Numbered from the stretch's first letter, positions 44,194 through 53,602 are shown. The stretch: 58,563 nt of DNA from Gammaproteobacteria bacterium (GCA_014238615.1 JABAAT010000041.1:1-58563); one strand, 5' to 3'. Numbers and translations: made by a program. The notes: generated by a model not told the origin, from the sequence alone.

Positions 44194-45178
44194 AAGAACG
44201 CTCGAGCAGCTCTTCGTTTACGGCGCCCGCGTGAAAAGTACGACCGCTCTCCAAGGCGGTGACGCTCACCATGGCCGGGCTGAACAGCATCGGGTCGACC
44301 TGGTAGAAATCGCAGTTCACCGCCTGGAAAATCTCCACGAAAGGTCGGCCGTATTCCGCCGAGGTGTTACTCGGCAGGTTCTCAGCCAGGGTATGCGCCT
44401 CGGCTTCGGCGCCGGAGACATAAAGGTGCACCCGTCCGGCGCACAGTATGGCGTCGTTGCCGCGACCCATGGCGGTCAGGAAATCCGGAGACGGCGGGAA
44501 CAGGGGCGCGTTTCCAATACCATCGACAATGTCTTTCAGGGGGAACCCCAGGATGTGCGCCTTATGCAGCGCCACTTCCAACACCCGACCCACCACCTGC
44601 ACCATGCCGACCAGGCTGCACGTAGGCGCCAGCACCAGGGTCAGACACTCCGGCGCCACCGCACAACGGCTCGCGATCTTCTCCGCCAGGGCCACGGGCG
44701 GCCGTTGATCGCTTTCCAATACCATGCAGGTCTCCGAGGCGCGGTCACGATACAACAGGTCTCCAAACAACTTCTCCTTACTCCCCAGGGCGCGCGCCGG
44801 ACCGGAACCCAGCGCATTGAACTTTCCGCCGGTCGGCAATGGATGCTCCAGGCCCCAGCCGGCATACTGACTGGCCAGGCAGGCCAACACCGGGCGTGCG
44901 CTGTGTACGCAGAGTTCCCACGGCCAATGTTCCCGCGACGCCGCACAACCCAGGCTCACCACCCCCAGGCCGCCCATACAAAGTTCAGTAATGCGCCGAC
45001 CGACCTCCAGGCCGCCCATACCGGCCTTCAGCACCCGGGTGCCATTCTCCAAAAAGGACTCCTCAAGGCCCAGTACCTGCTGATCCCTGAGCAAATGCCG
45101 TAACAGCGGCAACGCAGCCGCGTGGATGCTGGGAACGGCGGCTGTTTTACGGGATGATTTAGACACTACTTCAGACAT
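44171..45178 (-). CDS. mch: Methenyltetrahydromethanopterin cyclohydrolase
   Basis: Hydrolyses methenyl-H4MPT to formyl-H4MPT. The 335-residue product has the Mch features LCMGGLGVVSLG, YAGWGLEHPLPTGGKFNALGSGPAR, YRDRASETCMVLESDQRPP, APTCSLVGMVQVVGR and FSPAMVSVTALESGRTFHAG. Length is in the normal 320-335 range. Its start overlaps the end of the upstream ATP-grasp gene by eight bases, and its end overlaps the next ATP-grasp gene by 23, giving a tightly coupled operon. Confidence 0.97.
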   Translation of the reverse strand: MSEVVSKSSRKTAAVPSIHAAALPLLRHLLRDQQVLGLEESFLENGTRVLKAGMGGLEVGRRITELCMGGLGVVSLGCAASREHWPWELCVHSARPVLACLASQYAGWGLEHPLPTGGKFNALGSGPARALGSKEKLFGDLLYRDRASETCMVLESDQRPPVALAEKIASRCAVAPECLTLVLAPTCSLVGMVQVVGRVLEVALHKAHILGFPLKDIVDGIGNAPLFPPSPDFLTAMGRGNDAILCAGRVHLYVSGAEAEAHTLAENLPSNTSAEYGRPFVEIFQAVNCDFYQVDPMLFSPAMVSVTALESGRTFHAGAVNEELLERSYGGGASS

Positions 45179-46409
45179 GACAGGACATTCTCGATTTCAA
45201 GGGATTTACGTGCGGAGTGCACGGGAAAAAGACACGGGCGGCCCAGCCCGGGCCAGCCGACGAACTCCATGGAGCACCGGGCACAACGGCATCGCGCAGG
45301 CCGCGCAGACCACGCAGGCCCAGGCAACGCCGCCGCAACAGCCAGGCGGCCGCGGCAGGCGTGGCAGCGCTCGCATGCACCGTACAAACCGGCGCTCCGG
45401 CGCTCACTCTGCTGCCGGGACGCGACCGGTCACGCACCCAGGCCGGCCAGGCGCGCGGTGCCAGGGAACCGGAAGATGCGGCATAGCATACCGCCAAAGC
45501 GCGCACGGGAGAACAACCCGGCCGCGGCAGGCGGCGTGGTATGCGGTTAGCCTGGCAGGCCGCCAGGTGCGCATCAAACAGAAACCCTCCCTGGTCATGT
45601 AGCTCGAAACCAGCCGGCGGCCGCGGATTCAATTCGAGCAGGCGGAAACCATCCTCTCGATCCAGGACCGCGTCCAAACCGCACAAACCACGCAATTCCA
45701 GCACCCGGGACAGCTCACAAGCCGCTTCCAACAACCCGGCGGCGGCCCGCGCCGGCGGCCGCGGCCATGCGATCGCACCACCAAAGCGAAAATCCCCATC
45801 CACCGCCGCCGGCCAACCGCTCCAACCCACCGGAAGCAGCGTTCCCCGCGCCGCCAGAAACACCAGGGACAAGAGCCGCCCCGGGTAGTAGCGCTGTAAG
45901 TAGCTGTCCCGCGGCGGCCTTTCTCCCCTGTAAAAATGCACATGCCCACCGCCCATGCCGCCGCGCCGCTTCACCAACCAATGTCCCGCCGCGATGTTCC
46001 CCGTCTCTCCCCGCGGGCGGAGCTCAGGGCGCGGCACGCCGAGACGATCCAACAGGGTCATGAAGCCTTCCACGTCCCGTACCCGGCGCAACTGCGCCGG
46101 GTAGGCACAGGGCAAAGAATAACGCGCACCCAGCGCGTCCAACAATTCCGGGCGTGCTTCAAAACCGCTGCCCGGCAACAGCATGGCGCGGCCCGGGCGC
46201 ACCGGCACCCAGTCATCCAGGAAAGACTCCAGGTCAGCCTGGAAGCCGCGTTCATCCCCCCTCCAGGGCGCGGCCCGCGCCGCCGCGCGCGTCTCCAGAT
46301 CGGCATGAAAATCCACCACCTGCAAGGTATGGCCGCCGCGCCGCGCCGCCTGCGCCATGGCCCTGCCACTCACCGAGACCCACAACAGGCCGGCTCTCCG
46401 CCTCCTCAC
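45171..46409 (-). CDS. ATP-grasp protein of the methylotroph H4MPT cluster
   Basis: A 412-residue protein of the ATP-grasp type found in C1 gene clusters. N-terminal segment GRAMAQAARRGGHTLQVVDFHADLETR, then WLVKRRGGMGGGHVHFY (ATP-binding Lys and Gly loop), YLQRYYPGRLLSLVFLA, and DREDGFRLLELNPRPPAGFEL with the metal-binding Glu-Asn pair. The C-terminal 110 residues are Arg/Ala-rich and poorly conserved. The GTG at 46409 has AAGGTG upstream. It lies between mtdB and mch. A cofactor-biosynthesis ligase role is known for the neighbourhood; the precise step is unknown. Confidence 0.83.
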   Translation of the reverse strand: MRRRRAGLLWVSVSGRAMAQAARRGGHTLQVVDFHADLETRAAARAAPWRGDERGFQADLESFLDDWVPVRPGRAMLLPGSGFEARPELLDALGARYSLPCAYPAQLRRVRDVEGFMTLLDRLGVPRPELRPRGETGNIAAGHWLVKRRGGMGGGHVHFYRGERPPRDSYLQRYYPGRLLSLVFLAARGTLLPVGWSGWPAAVDGDFRFGGAIAWPRPPARAAAGLLEAACELSRVLELRGLCGLDAVLDREDGFRLLELNPRPPAGFELHDQGGFLFDAHLAACQANRIPRRLPRPGCSPVRALAVCYAASSGSLAPRAWPAWVRDRSRPGSRVSAGAPVCTVHASAATPAAAAWLLRRRCLGLRGLRGLRDAVVPGAPWSSSAGPGWAARVFFPCTPHVNPLKSRMSCHV

Positions 46410-46454
46410 CGCAACACCTTCACCTCTCTATAGCACAATGCAAACACCGCGGCG

Positions 46455-47393
46455 CTATAGGTCCTCATGCTCCTCTTCGCAAGTGGGTTCTTTAGGCACA
46501 TGCTGCCGGGCCACCTCCATGGCATACTCCATACCTACATGCATGCTTTCCTTGGATGTCTTGATGATATCAAAGATGTGCTGATGCACCTGGAACTTGA
46601 TTTTACCCACCGCCATCGCCCCCGCACCCAAAGCGTTTGAACTGGTGGCTTCCATACGCACTCCAAAATCCCCCGAGCGCAACCTGGCGATACCGAAGGG
46701 GGGCACTGGGTTCACATCCACCGCCGCCATCAGCAAGGGCGCCCGCCGCAGGTCGTCTTCATTCAGCATCTGCATGCCGTCGCGGCACGCCACGATGACC
46801 ACCTCCGACTGCGCGAGCACATCATGTATGTTCACACGGGTGCTGCTGTCACCGCCCATCATTTTCAAATCGTAGCGCTGATTGTACTCTTCGACCACTT
46901 GGTCCGCGACTATCTTCCCCCGGTCGCTGAGCAGGGTCACGAAAGCCCCGAGGCGCGCCGCCAGGATCCCGCAGCATATTCCCAACGGCTCCGTGCCGTC
47001 GAACACCGCAACATGCTGACCGGCCAGCTTACGCCCCGTGCGCAGCTTGATGAGGTATTCAACCGAGGCGGTGACCGCGGCGGCAAGCGTAAAGGCGCCC
47101 CCTGGATCAGCGAAAATGGAAAGCTCAAAAGGCTGCATCACGGCACTGCGGGCACGATACATCATGTCGATGGCAAAGCCCGGGTCACGGCCGGCTATAA
47201 ACACGGCGCTGCGGGGAACGCCCTTGTGACCGAGTGAGAAGACGATGTCCTGCACCAGGGAACTGACATCCTCCATACCCACATTGGTATAAGAAATCAC
47301 ACCATTGTATCCGGCCTTGTAACCCATATACACATCAAAGGGGCTGGGATTATCAACCGGGGTAATTATATGCAACAGGTAAGGCTCTTCCAC
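46455..47393 (-). CDS. mtdB: NAD(P)-dependent methylene-H4MPT dehydrogenase
   Basis: Oxidises methylene-H4MPT to methenyl-H4MPT, between Fae and Mch. The 312-residue product has the methanotroph MtdB opening YLLHIITPVDNPSPFDVYMGY, NGVISYTNVGMEDVSSLVQD, and the Rossmann loop HVAVFDGTEPLGICCGILAARLG; it ends with GAMAVGKIKFQVHQHIFD. The loop GTEPLG varies from the more usual GTGPVG. The start codon is a GTG at 47393 with GAGGG ten bases upstream. It is the first gene of the mtdB - ATP-grasp - mch - ATP-grasp - citG-like - fae operon. Confidence 0.93.
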   Translation of the reverse strand: MEEPYLLHIITPVDNPSPFDVYMGYKAGYNGVISYTNVGMEDVSSLVQDIVFSLGHKGVPRSAVFIAGRDPGFAIDMMYRARSAVMQPFELSIFADPGGAFTLAAAVTASVEYLIKLRTGRKLAGQHVAVFDGTEPLGICCGILAARLGAFVTLLSDRGKIVADQVVEEYNQRYDLKMMGGDSSTRVNIHDVLAQSEVVIVACRDGMQMLNEDDLRRAPLLMAAVDVNPVPPFGIARLRSGDFGVRMEATSSNALGAGAMAVGKIKFQVHQHIFDIIKTSKESMHVGMEYAMEVARQHVPKEPTCEEEHEDL

Positions 47394-47739
47394 GACGTCA
47401 TCACCCTCTGGAGGAACGATTGTTCCCGCAAGCCACCAGCAAATGTAAGGCGTGTCATCTCAAGCTGAGCCCAGGCGATTTCTCTTCCGAACCCCCTCGT
47501 CAAAACGCAGTCCCCAGGCACAATCACCAAGCACAATTACCAGGCTCGTCACCAACTGCAAGCATGGAAAACACATTGACGCTTCCTTGCCGTCGGCATC
47601 CTGCGGGCATTTCTGCAGCTGAATATAGCATCTTTGCAAAATTAATGCTCAACTCCCTCCTTTCACTCCAGCTCACGCGCGCACCAGCGAGACGGTTGAG
47701 AGCACAGGACCCCAGCCGCTGATGGCTGCTTCGGCGTAC
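47394..47739. other. Upstream region of the C1 operon
   Basis: About 350 bases without a credible gene. It holds the promoter candidate at 47622-47652 and a leader of about 215 bases before mtdB. Confidence 0.4.
47622..47652 (-). promoter_or_regulatory. Candidate promoter of the mtdB operon
   Basis: Minus strand: TTGAGC (47652-47647), a 19-bp A/T-rich spacer, TATATT (47627-47622). The spacer is longer than optimum. No operator recognised. Confidence 0.3.
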
Positions 47740-48045
47740 CGCGTGACGGCACGACATTGAGCATGGCTTCGACCCTCACCTGACCGGGTAGGATACCTGG
47801 GGCCGCGGTGCCGGCTCTTAGGGCAGGGAGGATGGGGCGACACGGTATCAAGACACCATCGGCGGCGCGGGCCGCGACCGGAGCCGTGCTTTCGGAATAC
47901 GGCGTGGTGTCGATCACAACAAGCCACGCATCGTGTTCGCGAGCGGTGTCCAACATTGCATGCAGACGTGGGCAGACGTCGGCATTGCCTGGAGCGCTTG
48001 CCACCGGGTGGCTTCGTTGCGGCACCCGCGACTTCCACTGGTTCT
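47740..48045 (-). pseudogene. ParA-family ATPase remnant
   Basis: A minus-strand stretch matches the middle of plasmid or integrative-element ParA proteins: CPRLHAMLDTAREHDAWLVVIDTTPYSE, then TAPVAARAADGVLIPCRP and a damaged LPALRAGTAAPGILP before VEAMLNVVPSRG. The N-terminal Walker A P-loop is absent, where the comM promoter now lies, and residues are missing after the CRP segment. It probably is a relic of a mobile element or plasmid inserted between the C1 operon and comM. No partner parB, att site or integrase is seen. Confidence 0.62.
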
Positions 48046-48122
48046 TCCCGGGACCCCGGGCGGCCTGGGACTGCATATAGCCTGGGCGCCCATCGGGGCT
48101 GCACGAGCGTGTATTCCCAAGG

Positions 48123-48128
48123 TATAAT
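48123..48128 (+). promoter_or_regulatory. -10 element upstream of comM
   Basis: A perfect TATAAT about 90 bases before the GTG start of comM. No convincing -35. Confidence 0.4.
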
Positions 48129-48219
48129 GATCGCCCGAGGATCAATATTCCCCCGCGCGGCGACGGAACACCCGGCGGACTGAGCCTTTTAAGGAATGCT
48201 GTAAGACACAAGGATTAGT

Positions 48220-49743
48220 GTGAGCACCGCTATTGTTTACAGCCGCGGACGCCGCGGCACCGACGCGCCCCTGATCATCGTGGAAGCGCACCTTTCCGGG
48301 GGGTTGCCGCGTTTCTCCATCGTGGGTCTGCCGGAAGCAGCGGTGCGCGAGAGCCGGGACCGGGTACGCAGCGCCCTGCTGACCAATCGCTTCCGCTTCC
48401 CCGCGCGCCGTATCACGGTCAGCCTGGCACCGGCCGACCTGCGCAAAGAAGGCAGCCGCTTCGACCTGGCGGTGGCGCTCGGCATCCTGGCCGCTTCAGA
48501 ACAACTGCCGGGGGCGCGGCTGGAAGGCTACGAATTCGTCGGGGAGCTGTCCCTGACCGGCGTCCTGCGGCCCCTGACCGGCGTGCTGCCGGCAATCATT
48601 ACGGCGACCGCCGCCGGGCGGTGCCTGCTGCTGCCGACGGCGAACGCTCCCGAAGCCGCCCTCTATCCCCAGGCGCGCTTCCTGGCGGCGGAGAACCTGC
48701 TGCAGGTCTGCGCACACCTTACGGGAACCCAAAGCCTCCCGAAGCCATCTCCTCCGCCGCCGTCCGACACGGCCGTTGCTTCCTGCTACCCGAATCTCTC
48801 CGAGGTGATGGGGCAGGAAAGCGCCTGCCGTGCCATGGAAATCGCCGCCGCCGGGGGGCACAACCTGCTGCTCATCGGTCCCCCGGGCAGTGGCAAAACC
48901 ATGCTGGCACGGTGCCTGCCCGGGATCCTGCCGCCCATGACCGAGCGTGAAGCGCTGGAATCCAGCGTGCTGCGCTCCCTGCGGGACACTTTGGATGCCC
49001 GCCACTGGGGCCGGCGGCCCTTCCGCTCTCCACACCACAGCGCCTCCGCGCCCTCCCTGGTGGGCGGCGGCAGCATACCGAGACCCGGGGAAATCTCCCT
49101 GGCGCACCACGGAGTCTTGTTCCTGGATGAACTCCCGGAGTTCAGACGGAGCACCCTGGAAATGCTGCGTGAGCCACTGGAATCCGGGGAGATCCACGTG
49201 GCGCGCGCACGGGAGCACGTGGTGTTTCCGGCCCGCTTCCAGTTGGTTGCGGCGATGAATCCCTGCCCCTGCGGCTTCCTGGGTAGCAAGGAAGGGCGCT
49301 GTCGCTGCTCTCCGGAGCAGGTACGCCGCTACCGGAGTCGTGTCTCCGGCCCCCTGCTGGACCGTATTGACCTGCATGTGCCAGTGCCCCGTTGTACCCT
49401 GGAATTCCTCCGCACCGTCGGTGCCAGGGAAGACTCCGGCGCCGTGCGGGCGCGTGTCGAAGCGGCCCATGCCCTGCAGTTGCGGCGCAGCGGCAAAGTC
49501 AACAGCCTCCTGGACCACAAGGAACTCGAATCGCTCTGTCCCCTGGATCAGCCCGCCCGCCGGCTCCTGGAACAGGCCGCCCGGCACCTGGGCCTATCCA
49601 TGCGCTCCCTGCAAAGACTGCGCCGGGTGGCCCGCACCATCGCCGACCTGGAAGACGCTGAGAACCTGACACTCCAACACCTGCGGGAAGCCATCAGCCT
49701 GCGCCGCCTGGCTCCTGACCTGAGTACCATCCACCCCGCGTGA
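48220..49743 (+). CDS. comM: ComM/YifB family Mg-chelatase-like AAA ATPase
   Basis: Hexameric helicase promoting branch migration during natural transformation. The 507-residue product has an N-terminal Lon-protease-like domain (RFSIVGLPEAAVRESRDRVRSAL), Walker A LLLIGPPGSGKTMLARCLPG, PFRSPHHSASAPSLVGGG, HHGVLFLDELPEFRR (Walker B), and a Zn-type CPCGF...CRC cluster. The C-terminal domain is typical (SMRSLQRLRRVARTIADLE). The start is a GTG at 48220. Its 3' end converges on ggt with six bases between. Confidence 0.95.
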   Translation: MSTAIVYSRGRRGTDAPLIIVEAHLSGGLPRFSIVGLPEAAVRESRDRVRSALLTNRFRFPARRITVSLAPADLRKEGSRFDLAVALGILAASEQLPGARLEGYEFVGELSLTGVLRPLTGVLPAIITATAAGRCLLLPTANAPEAALYPQARFLAAENLLQVCAHLTGTQSLPKPSPPPPSDTAVASCYPNLSEVMGQESACRAMEIAAAGGHNLLLIGPPGSGKTMLARCLPGILPPMTEREALESSVLRSLRDTLDARHWGRRPFRSPHHSASAPSLVGGGSIPRPGEISLAHHGVLFLDELPEFRRSTLEMLREPLESGEIHVARAREHVVFPARFQLVAAMNPCPCGFLGSKEGRCRCSPEQVRRYRSRVSGPLLDRIDLHVPVPRCTLEFLRTVGAREDSGAVRARVEAAHALQLRRSGKVNSLLDHKELESLCPLDQPARRLLEQAARHLGLSMRSLQRLRRVARTIADLEDAENLTLQHLREAISLRRLAPDLSTIHPA

Positions 49744-49749
49744 CAGGAG

Positions 49750-51465
49750 CTAATGCACGGGAGCCGGCTGGCAGGGCCCCACGGAGAAGATGCGCGCCTC
49801 GCCTTCGCCGCGCGGGTCACTGGCCGCCGCTACGCGGTTGCCGAGACGGTCCCAGAGAATCGCCTGCATGTTGCCGTAGCGACGTTTTTTCTCCTGCAAT
49901 TGATGGCCCATGGCGCGTAACGCCCGCTGTTCCCCGGCCGGCAACGCACCCAACTCAAATTGCAGAATATCGGGTAGGTATTGGTGGTGATAGCGCGGCA
50001 GGGTCACCCAGGATTGCGGCTCGGCGCCAGCGGTAAAGTCCAGTATGGCAAGCAGCACCATGCTGATGATGCGGCTGCCTCCCGGGGTACCGAGCAGGGC
50101 AATGCGCTCCGGCGTTTCCAGGAAAGTCGGGGTCATGCTGGACAGCGGGCGCCTGCCTCCCGCCACGACGTTGGACTGCCCGCCCACCAGGCCGTAAGCG
50201 TTCGGGTCCCGGAAACCGAAGGCAAAGTCATCCATCTCGTCGTTCAGCAGCACTCCGGTGCCGGCCGCCATCAGGCCCGCACCAAAAGGCAGGTTGATGC
50301 TGAGCGTGGCGGCCACCCGGTTCCCTGCCTCGTCCAAGATGGAAAAGTGCGTGGTGTCCGCGCTCTCAGGTTCCGGGATACGCTTCGGAGCAGGCAATTT
50401 AGTGCTCGGCGTGGCCTCGGAAAGGGAAATATCCCTTGCCAGGCGGGCGCTGTGCGCCCCGGATAACAGGCGCTGCATGGGGATCTTTGTGAAATCCGGA
50501 TCGCCCAGCCACCAGGCGCGGTCACGATAGGCGCGGCGCATGGCCTCCACTACCAGGTGCACGCGCGCCGGGCCGGACCCGGGCAGAGAGAAACGCTCCA
50601 GGATCTTCAGGGTCTCAGCCAGCACCACGCCGCCGGAAGAAGGCGGCGGCGCGGAAATCACCCGAACACCTTGATATTCAAACACCACCGGTGCGCGCTC
50701 CACCACCCGGTAGTCGTCCAAATCCTTTAACTCCCAAACGCCGCCCGCCGCCCGTACCGCCCGTACCAAGCGGCGGGCCACCTCTCCGGCGTAGAAACCG
50801 GCGCGGCCCTCCGCGCCGAGCCGCTCCAGGGTGGCGGCGAGTTCCTCTTGCACAATAAGATGCCCCGCGGGCGGTATCTCGCCTTGTTCCAGGAAGATCC
50901 CGGCGGCGGCCGGATCGGCGCGCAGCAACTCCAATCGATATTGCACCAGGCGGCGATAACGCGGGGTCACCGGGAAACCGGCGCGGGCATGGCGCACGGC
51001 CGGAGCCAGGCTGCGCGCCAGCGGCAGTCGACCGTAGTGCTTCGCCAGGTACAGCAGCGCCGCGGGTACTCCCGGAACGGCGACGGCCGTTCCTCCATCC
51101 CGGCTGAGCTCGGGCGATGGGGTTCCGTCAGCGGCATGGAAGAGCTCGGGGCGCGCCGCGGCCGGGGCGGTCTCACGCCCGTCCAGCATGACCTGCCTGC
51201 CGTCGGCGGCGCGGTGTAACAACCAGAAGCCGCCCCCACCCAGCCCGGAGGCATAAGGTTCCACGACCGCCAGGGTGGCGCTCACCGCCACCGCGGCGTC
51301 AAAGGCGTTCCCGCCGGCCCGCAGCAACTCCTCGCCGGCAGCGCTCGCCAAGGGATGCGCGCTGACGACCGCGGCGCGCGGCGGCCGTTCTTCCGGGCCC
51401 GCGCCCGCGGCGCAGGCCAGGCCCCAGCCGAGCAGGAAAGCGCCCAGGCGCACACACCGCGCCAT
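49750..51465 (-). CDS. ggt: Gamma-glutamyltransferase
   Basis: Periplasmic N-terminal-nucleophile enzyme that hydrolyses glutathione or transfers its glutamyl group. The 571-residue precursor has a signal peptide (LGAFLLGWGLACAAGA) and the self-cleavage site before Thr in SADTTHFSILDEAGNRVAATLS. Other family motifs are YASGLGGGGFWLL, AVPGVPAALLYLAKHYGR, PPSSGGVVLAETL and TGVLLNDEMDDFA. The later Met at 51465 avoids overlap with coaD and fits the signal peptide. No cysteine-use genes are adjacent. Confidence 0.93.
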   Translation of the reverse strand: MARCVRLGAFLLGWGLACAAGAGPEERPPRAAVVSAHPLASAAGEELLRAGGNAFDAAVAVSATLAVVEPYASGLGGGGFWLLHRAADGRQVMLDGRETAPAAARPELFHAADGTPSPELSRDGGTAVAVPGVPAALLYLAKHYGRLPLARSLAPAVRHARAGFPVTPRYRRLVQYRLELLRADPAAAGIFLEQGEIPPAGHLIVQEELAATLERLGAEGRAGFYAGEVARRLVRAVRAAGGVWELKDLDDYRVVERAPVVFEYQGVRVISAPPPSSGGVVLAETLKILERFSLPGSGPARVHLVVEAMRRAYRDRAWWLGDPDFTKIPMQRLLSGAHSARLARDISLSEATPSTKLPAPKRIPEPESADTTHFSILDEAGNRVAATLSINLPFGAGLMAAGTGVLLNDEMDDFAFGFRDPNAYGLVGGQSNVVAGGRRPLSSMTPTFLETPERIALLGTPGGSRIISMVLLAILDFTAGAEPQSWVTLPRYHHQYLPDILQFELGALPAGEQRALRAMGHQLQEKKRRYGNMQAILWDRLGNRVAAASDPRGEGEARIFSVGPCQPAPVH

Positions 51466-51475
51466 GGCCCGAGGC

Positions 51476-52012
51476 TCACGCCCGCCCGGCTGATTTACCA
51501 TGCAGGCGGTGCAAGGCCGCGGCTACTTTCGGGTGCACCCATTCCTGTACGTCTCCTTGCAGGTGGGCGAGCTCATGCACCATGCTTGAAGAAAGAAAGT
51601 TGTAGCGGTTCGCGGGGGTCAGGAAGATCGTCTCCACTTCATCGGCAATCTGCCGGTTGATGCCCGCCAGCTGGAATTCGTATTCAAAATCGGACAAGGC
51701 CCGCAGACCGCGAATCATCACCCGAATCCCCATACGGCGGGCCAGCGAAGTGGCCAGGCCGTGGAAACCGATGACCTCCAGGCCGGAGATATCCGCCAAC
51801 GCCTGCTCGGCCAGGCGCACCCGCTCCTTCAAGGGAAACATGGTCTTCTTGCGGGTACTGCCCGCTACCGCGACTACCACCCGGTCAAACAGGCGCGCCA
51901 CGCGCGCCGTGATATCCGAATGGCCGTTGGTGATCGGATCAAAAGTGCCGGGATACAGGGCGGCGCTCTCATGAAAGGCGGGCCCGGATTTGGTTCGGCG
52001 CCGAGAGGACAT
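51476..52012 (-). CDS. coaD: Phosphopantetheine adenylyltransferase
   Basis: Fourth step of coenzyme A synthesis. The 178-residue product has ALYPGTFDPITNGHSDI (the nucleotidyltransferase TxxH-type motif), GLRALSDFEYEFQLAGINR, and SSSMVHELAHLQGDV. A 15-residue N-terminal extension before YPGTFD is unusual in length; a shorter start is not obvious. Its ATG overlaps the fumC stop (TGATG), so the two are probably co-transcribed. Confidence 0.95.
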   Translation of the reverse strand: MSSRRRTKSGPAFHESAALYPGTFDPITNGHSDITARVARLFDRVVVAVAGSTRKKTMFPLKERVRLAEQALADISGLEVIGFHGLATSLARRMGIRVMIRGLRALSDFEYEFQLAGINRQIADEVETIFLTPANRYNFLSSSMVHELAHLQGDVQEWVHPKVAAALHRLHGKSAGRA

Positions 52013-53400
52013 CAGTCGACAGGCAGACCACCGCGGGTCAGCCGCACCGGGTCCAGCAGCTTTAACAATTCATCTTCGCTTAAATCGGTCTCTTCGCGCG
52101 CCACGTCCAGGACCGACCGTCCCCTGGAATAAGCCAGCTTGGCGATGCGCGCCCCTTGCGCGTAGCCGATCCTGGAATTGAGCGCGGTCACCAGCATCGG
52201 GTTGCGCAGCAGGGATTCCTCCAAACGCGCGCGATTCACGGTAAAGCCGGCCACGGCCTTCTCGCTCAGCACCCCGCACGCGTTGGCCAGCAATTCCAGG
52301 CTCTGACAAAGGTTATGGGCGATAACCGGTAGCATGACGTTCAGTTGGAAATTGCCGGACTGCCCGGCGATGCTGATGGTCAGATCGTTCCCCATCACCT
52401 GGGCGCAGACCATGCATACCGCCTCCGGGATCACCGGGTTGACCTTGCCCGGCATGATGCTGCTGCCGGGCTGCAACACCGGCAGTCCAATCTCGGCCAG
52501 TCCGGTCAGCGGCCCGCTGTTCATCCAGCGCAGATCATTGGAAATCTTCATGAGGCTGACCGCTACCGTTTTCAGCTGGCCGCTGAGTTCCACGGCCGCG
52601 TCCTGGCCGCTGAGTCCTTCAAAGCGGTTTTCCTTCACGCGGAAGGGAAAAGCGGTGCGCTCGCCCAGGCGTGACACCACGCGCTCACCGAACTCGGGGT
52701 GTGCATTGATGCCCGTGCCTACCGCGGTGCCGCCCTGCGGCAACTCCGCCACGCGTCGCAGGGCCTCCTCGATGCGTTTCCCACCCAGGCGCACCTGCGC
52801 TCCCCATCCGCCCAGCTCCTGGCTCAGCGTGATCGGCATGGCATCCATCAGGTGCGTACGCCCGGTGGTGACCACGGTGCGTAATTCCCGGGCGCGCCGG
52901 CCGATGGTATCCGCCAGTTCCGCCAGGGCCGGCAACAACCGCTCCCTGGCCAGCAGGCAGGCGCTGACGTGGATGGCGCTGGGAATCACGTCGTTGCTGC
53001 TCTGCCCCATATTGACGTGATCGTTGGGATGCACGGCCCGTCCCAGGTCGCGGGTGGCCAGGGTGGCAATCACCTCGTTGCAGTTCATATTGCTGCTGGT
53101 ACCGGACCCGGTCTGGAACACGTCCACGGGAAAATGCTCATCGTGCCTGCCTTCCTCCACGGCCACGGCGGCCGCGCGAATGGCGGCCGCCATGTCCTCC
53201 TCAAGCATCCCGAGCGAAGCGTTGGTCGCCGCCGCGGCTTCCTTGATAAGGCCCAGGGCGCGAATAAAGAAACGCGGCATGGGCAAACCGCTGATCGGGA
53301 AATTTTCCACGGCGCGTTGGGTCTGGGCGGCGTACAGCACCTCCGCGGGCACCACCACCTTACCCATGCTGTCCCGTTCGACTCGATGCTTATCGCTCAT
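52012..53400 (-). CDS. fumC: Class II fumarate hydratase
   Basis: TCA-cycle enzyme converting fumarate to malate, iron-independent and oxygen-stable. The 462-residue product has the superfamily signature GSSIMPGKVNPV, the TGRTHLMDAMPITL segment with catalytic residues, QTGSGTSSNMNCNEV and VGTGINAHPEF. The ATG at 53400 is preceded by a weak GGAG. It precedes coaD with a TGATG overlap; the tRNA-Leu lies divergent about 250 bases upstream. Confidence 0.96.
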   Translation of the reverse strand: MSDKHRVERDSMGKVVVPAEVLYAAQTQRAVENFPISGLPMPRFFIRALGLIKEAAAATNASLGMLEEDMAAAIRAAAVAVEEGRHDEHFPVDVFQTGSGTSSNMNCNEVIATLATRDLGRAVHPNDHVNMGQSSNDVIPSAIHVSACLLARERLLPALAELADTIGRRARELRTVVTTGRTHLMDAMPITLSQELGGWGAQVRLGGKRIEEALRRVAELPQGGTAVGTGINAHPEFGERVVSRLGERTAFPFRVKENRFEGLSGQDAAVELSGQLKTVAVSLMKISNDLRWMNSGPLTGLAEIGLPVLQPGSSIMPGKVNPVIPEAVCMVCAQVMGNDLTISIAGQSGNFQLNVMLPVIAHNLCQSLELLANACGVLSEKAVAGFTVNRARLEESLLRNPMLVTALNSRIGYAQGARIAKLAYSRGRSVLDVAREETDLSEDELLKLLDPVRLTRGGLPVD

Positions 53401-53596
53401 AAAATCAACCCAATCTCCGTCGGAATTTCAGGTGCGCTGGAGGCCCCGCCCGCAACGCCGGGGTGGAACACATCCCGGCGGGTCTCCAGGCGGAGGCGGC
53501 GTACCGGCGGCGCATAAGAAACCGGAGCTTCCTCCATGCTGGCACAGTCGGAACGCCCATGCAAGCAAAACGCCCGCCCGCGGCGTGGCTCCCGGG

Positions 53597-53602
53597 TATA
53601 AT
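53597..53602 (+). promoter_or_regulatory. -10 element upstream of tRNA-Leu
   Basis: A perfect TATAAT 44 bases before the mature tRNA-Leu 5' end, followed by a GC-rich discriminator; no -35 hexamer matches. The remaining fumC-to-tRNA spacer (53401-53646) shows no gene and no secG, the usual neighbour. Confidence 0.45.

Noticed and set aside
43108-44262. 384-codon plus-strand frame across the C1 cluster
   Set aside because: Antisense to the RimK-like ligase; no recognisable domain.
48496-49587. 363-codon minus-strand frame over comM
   Set aside because: Shadow of comM; the plus strand has Walker motifs and a full family match.
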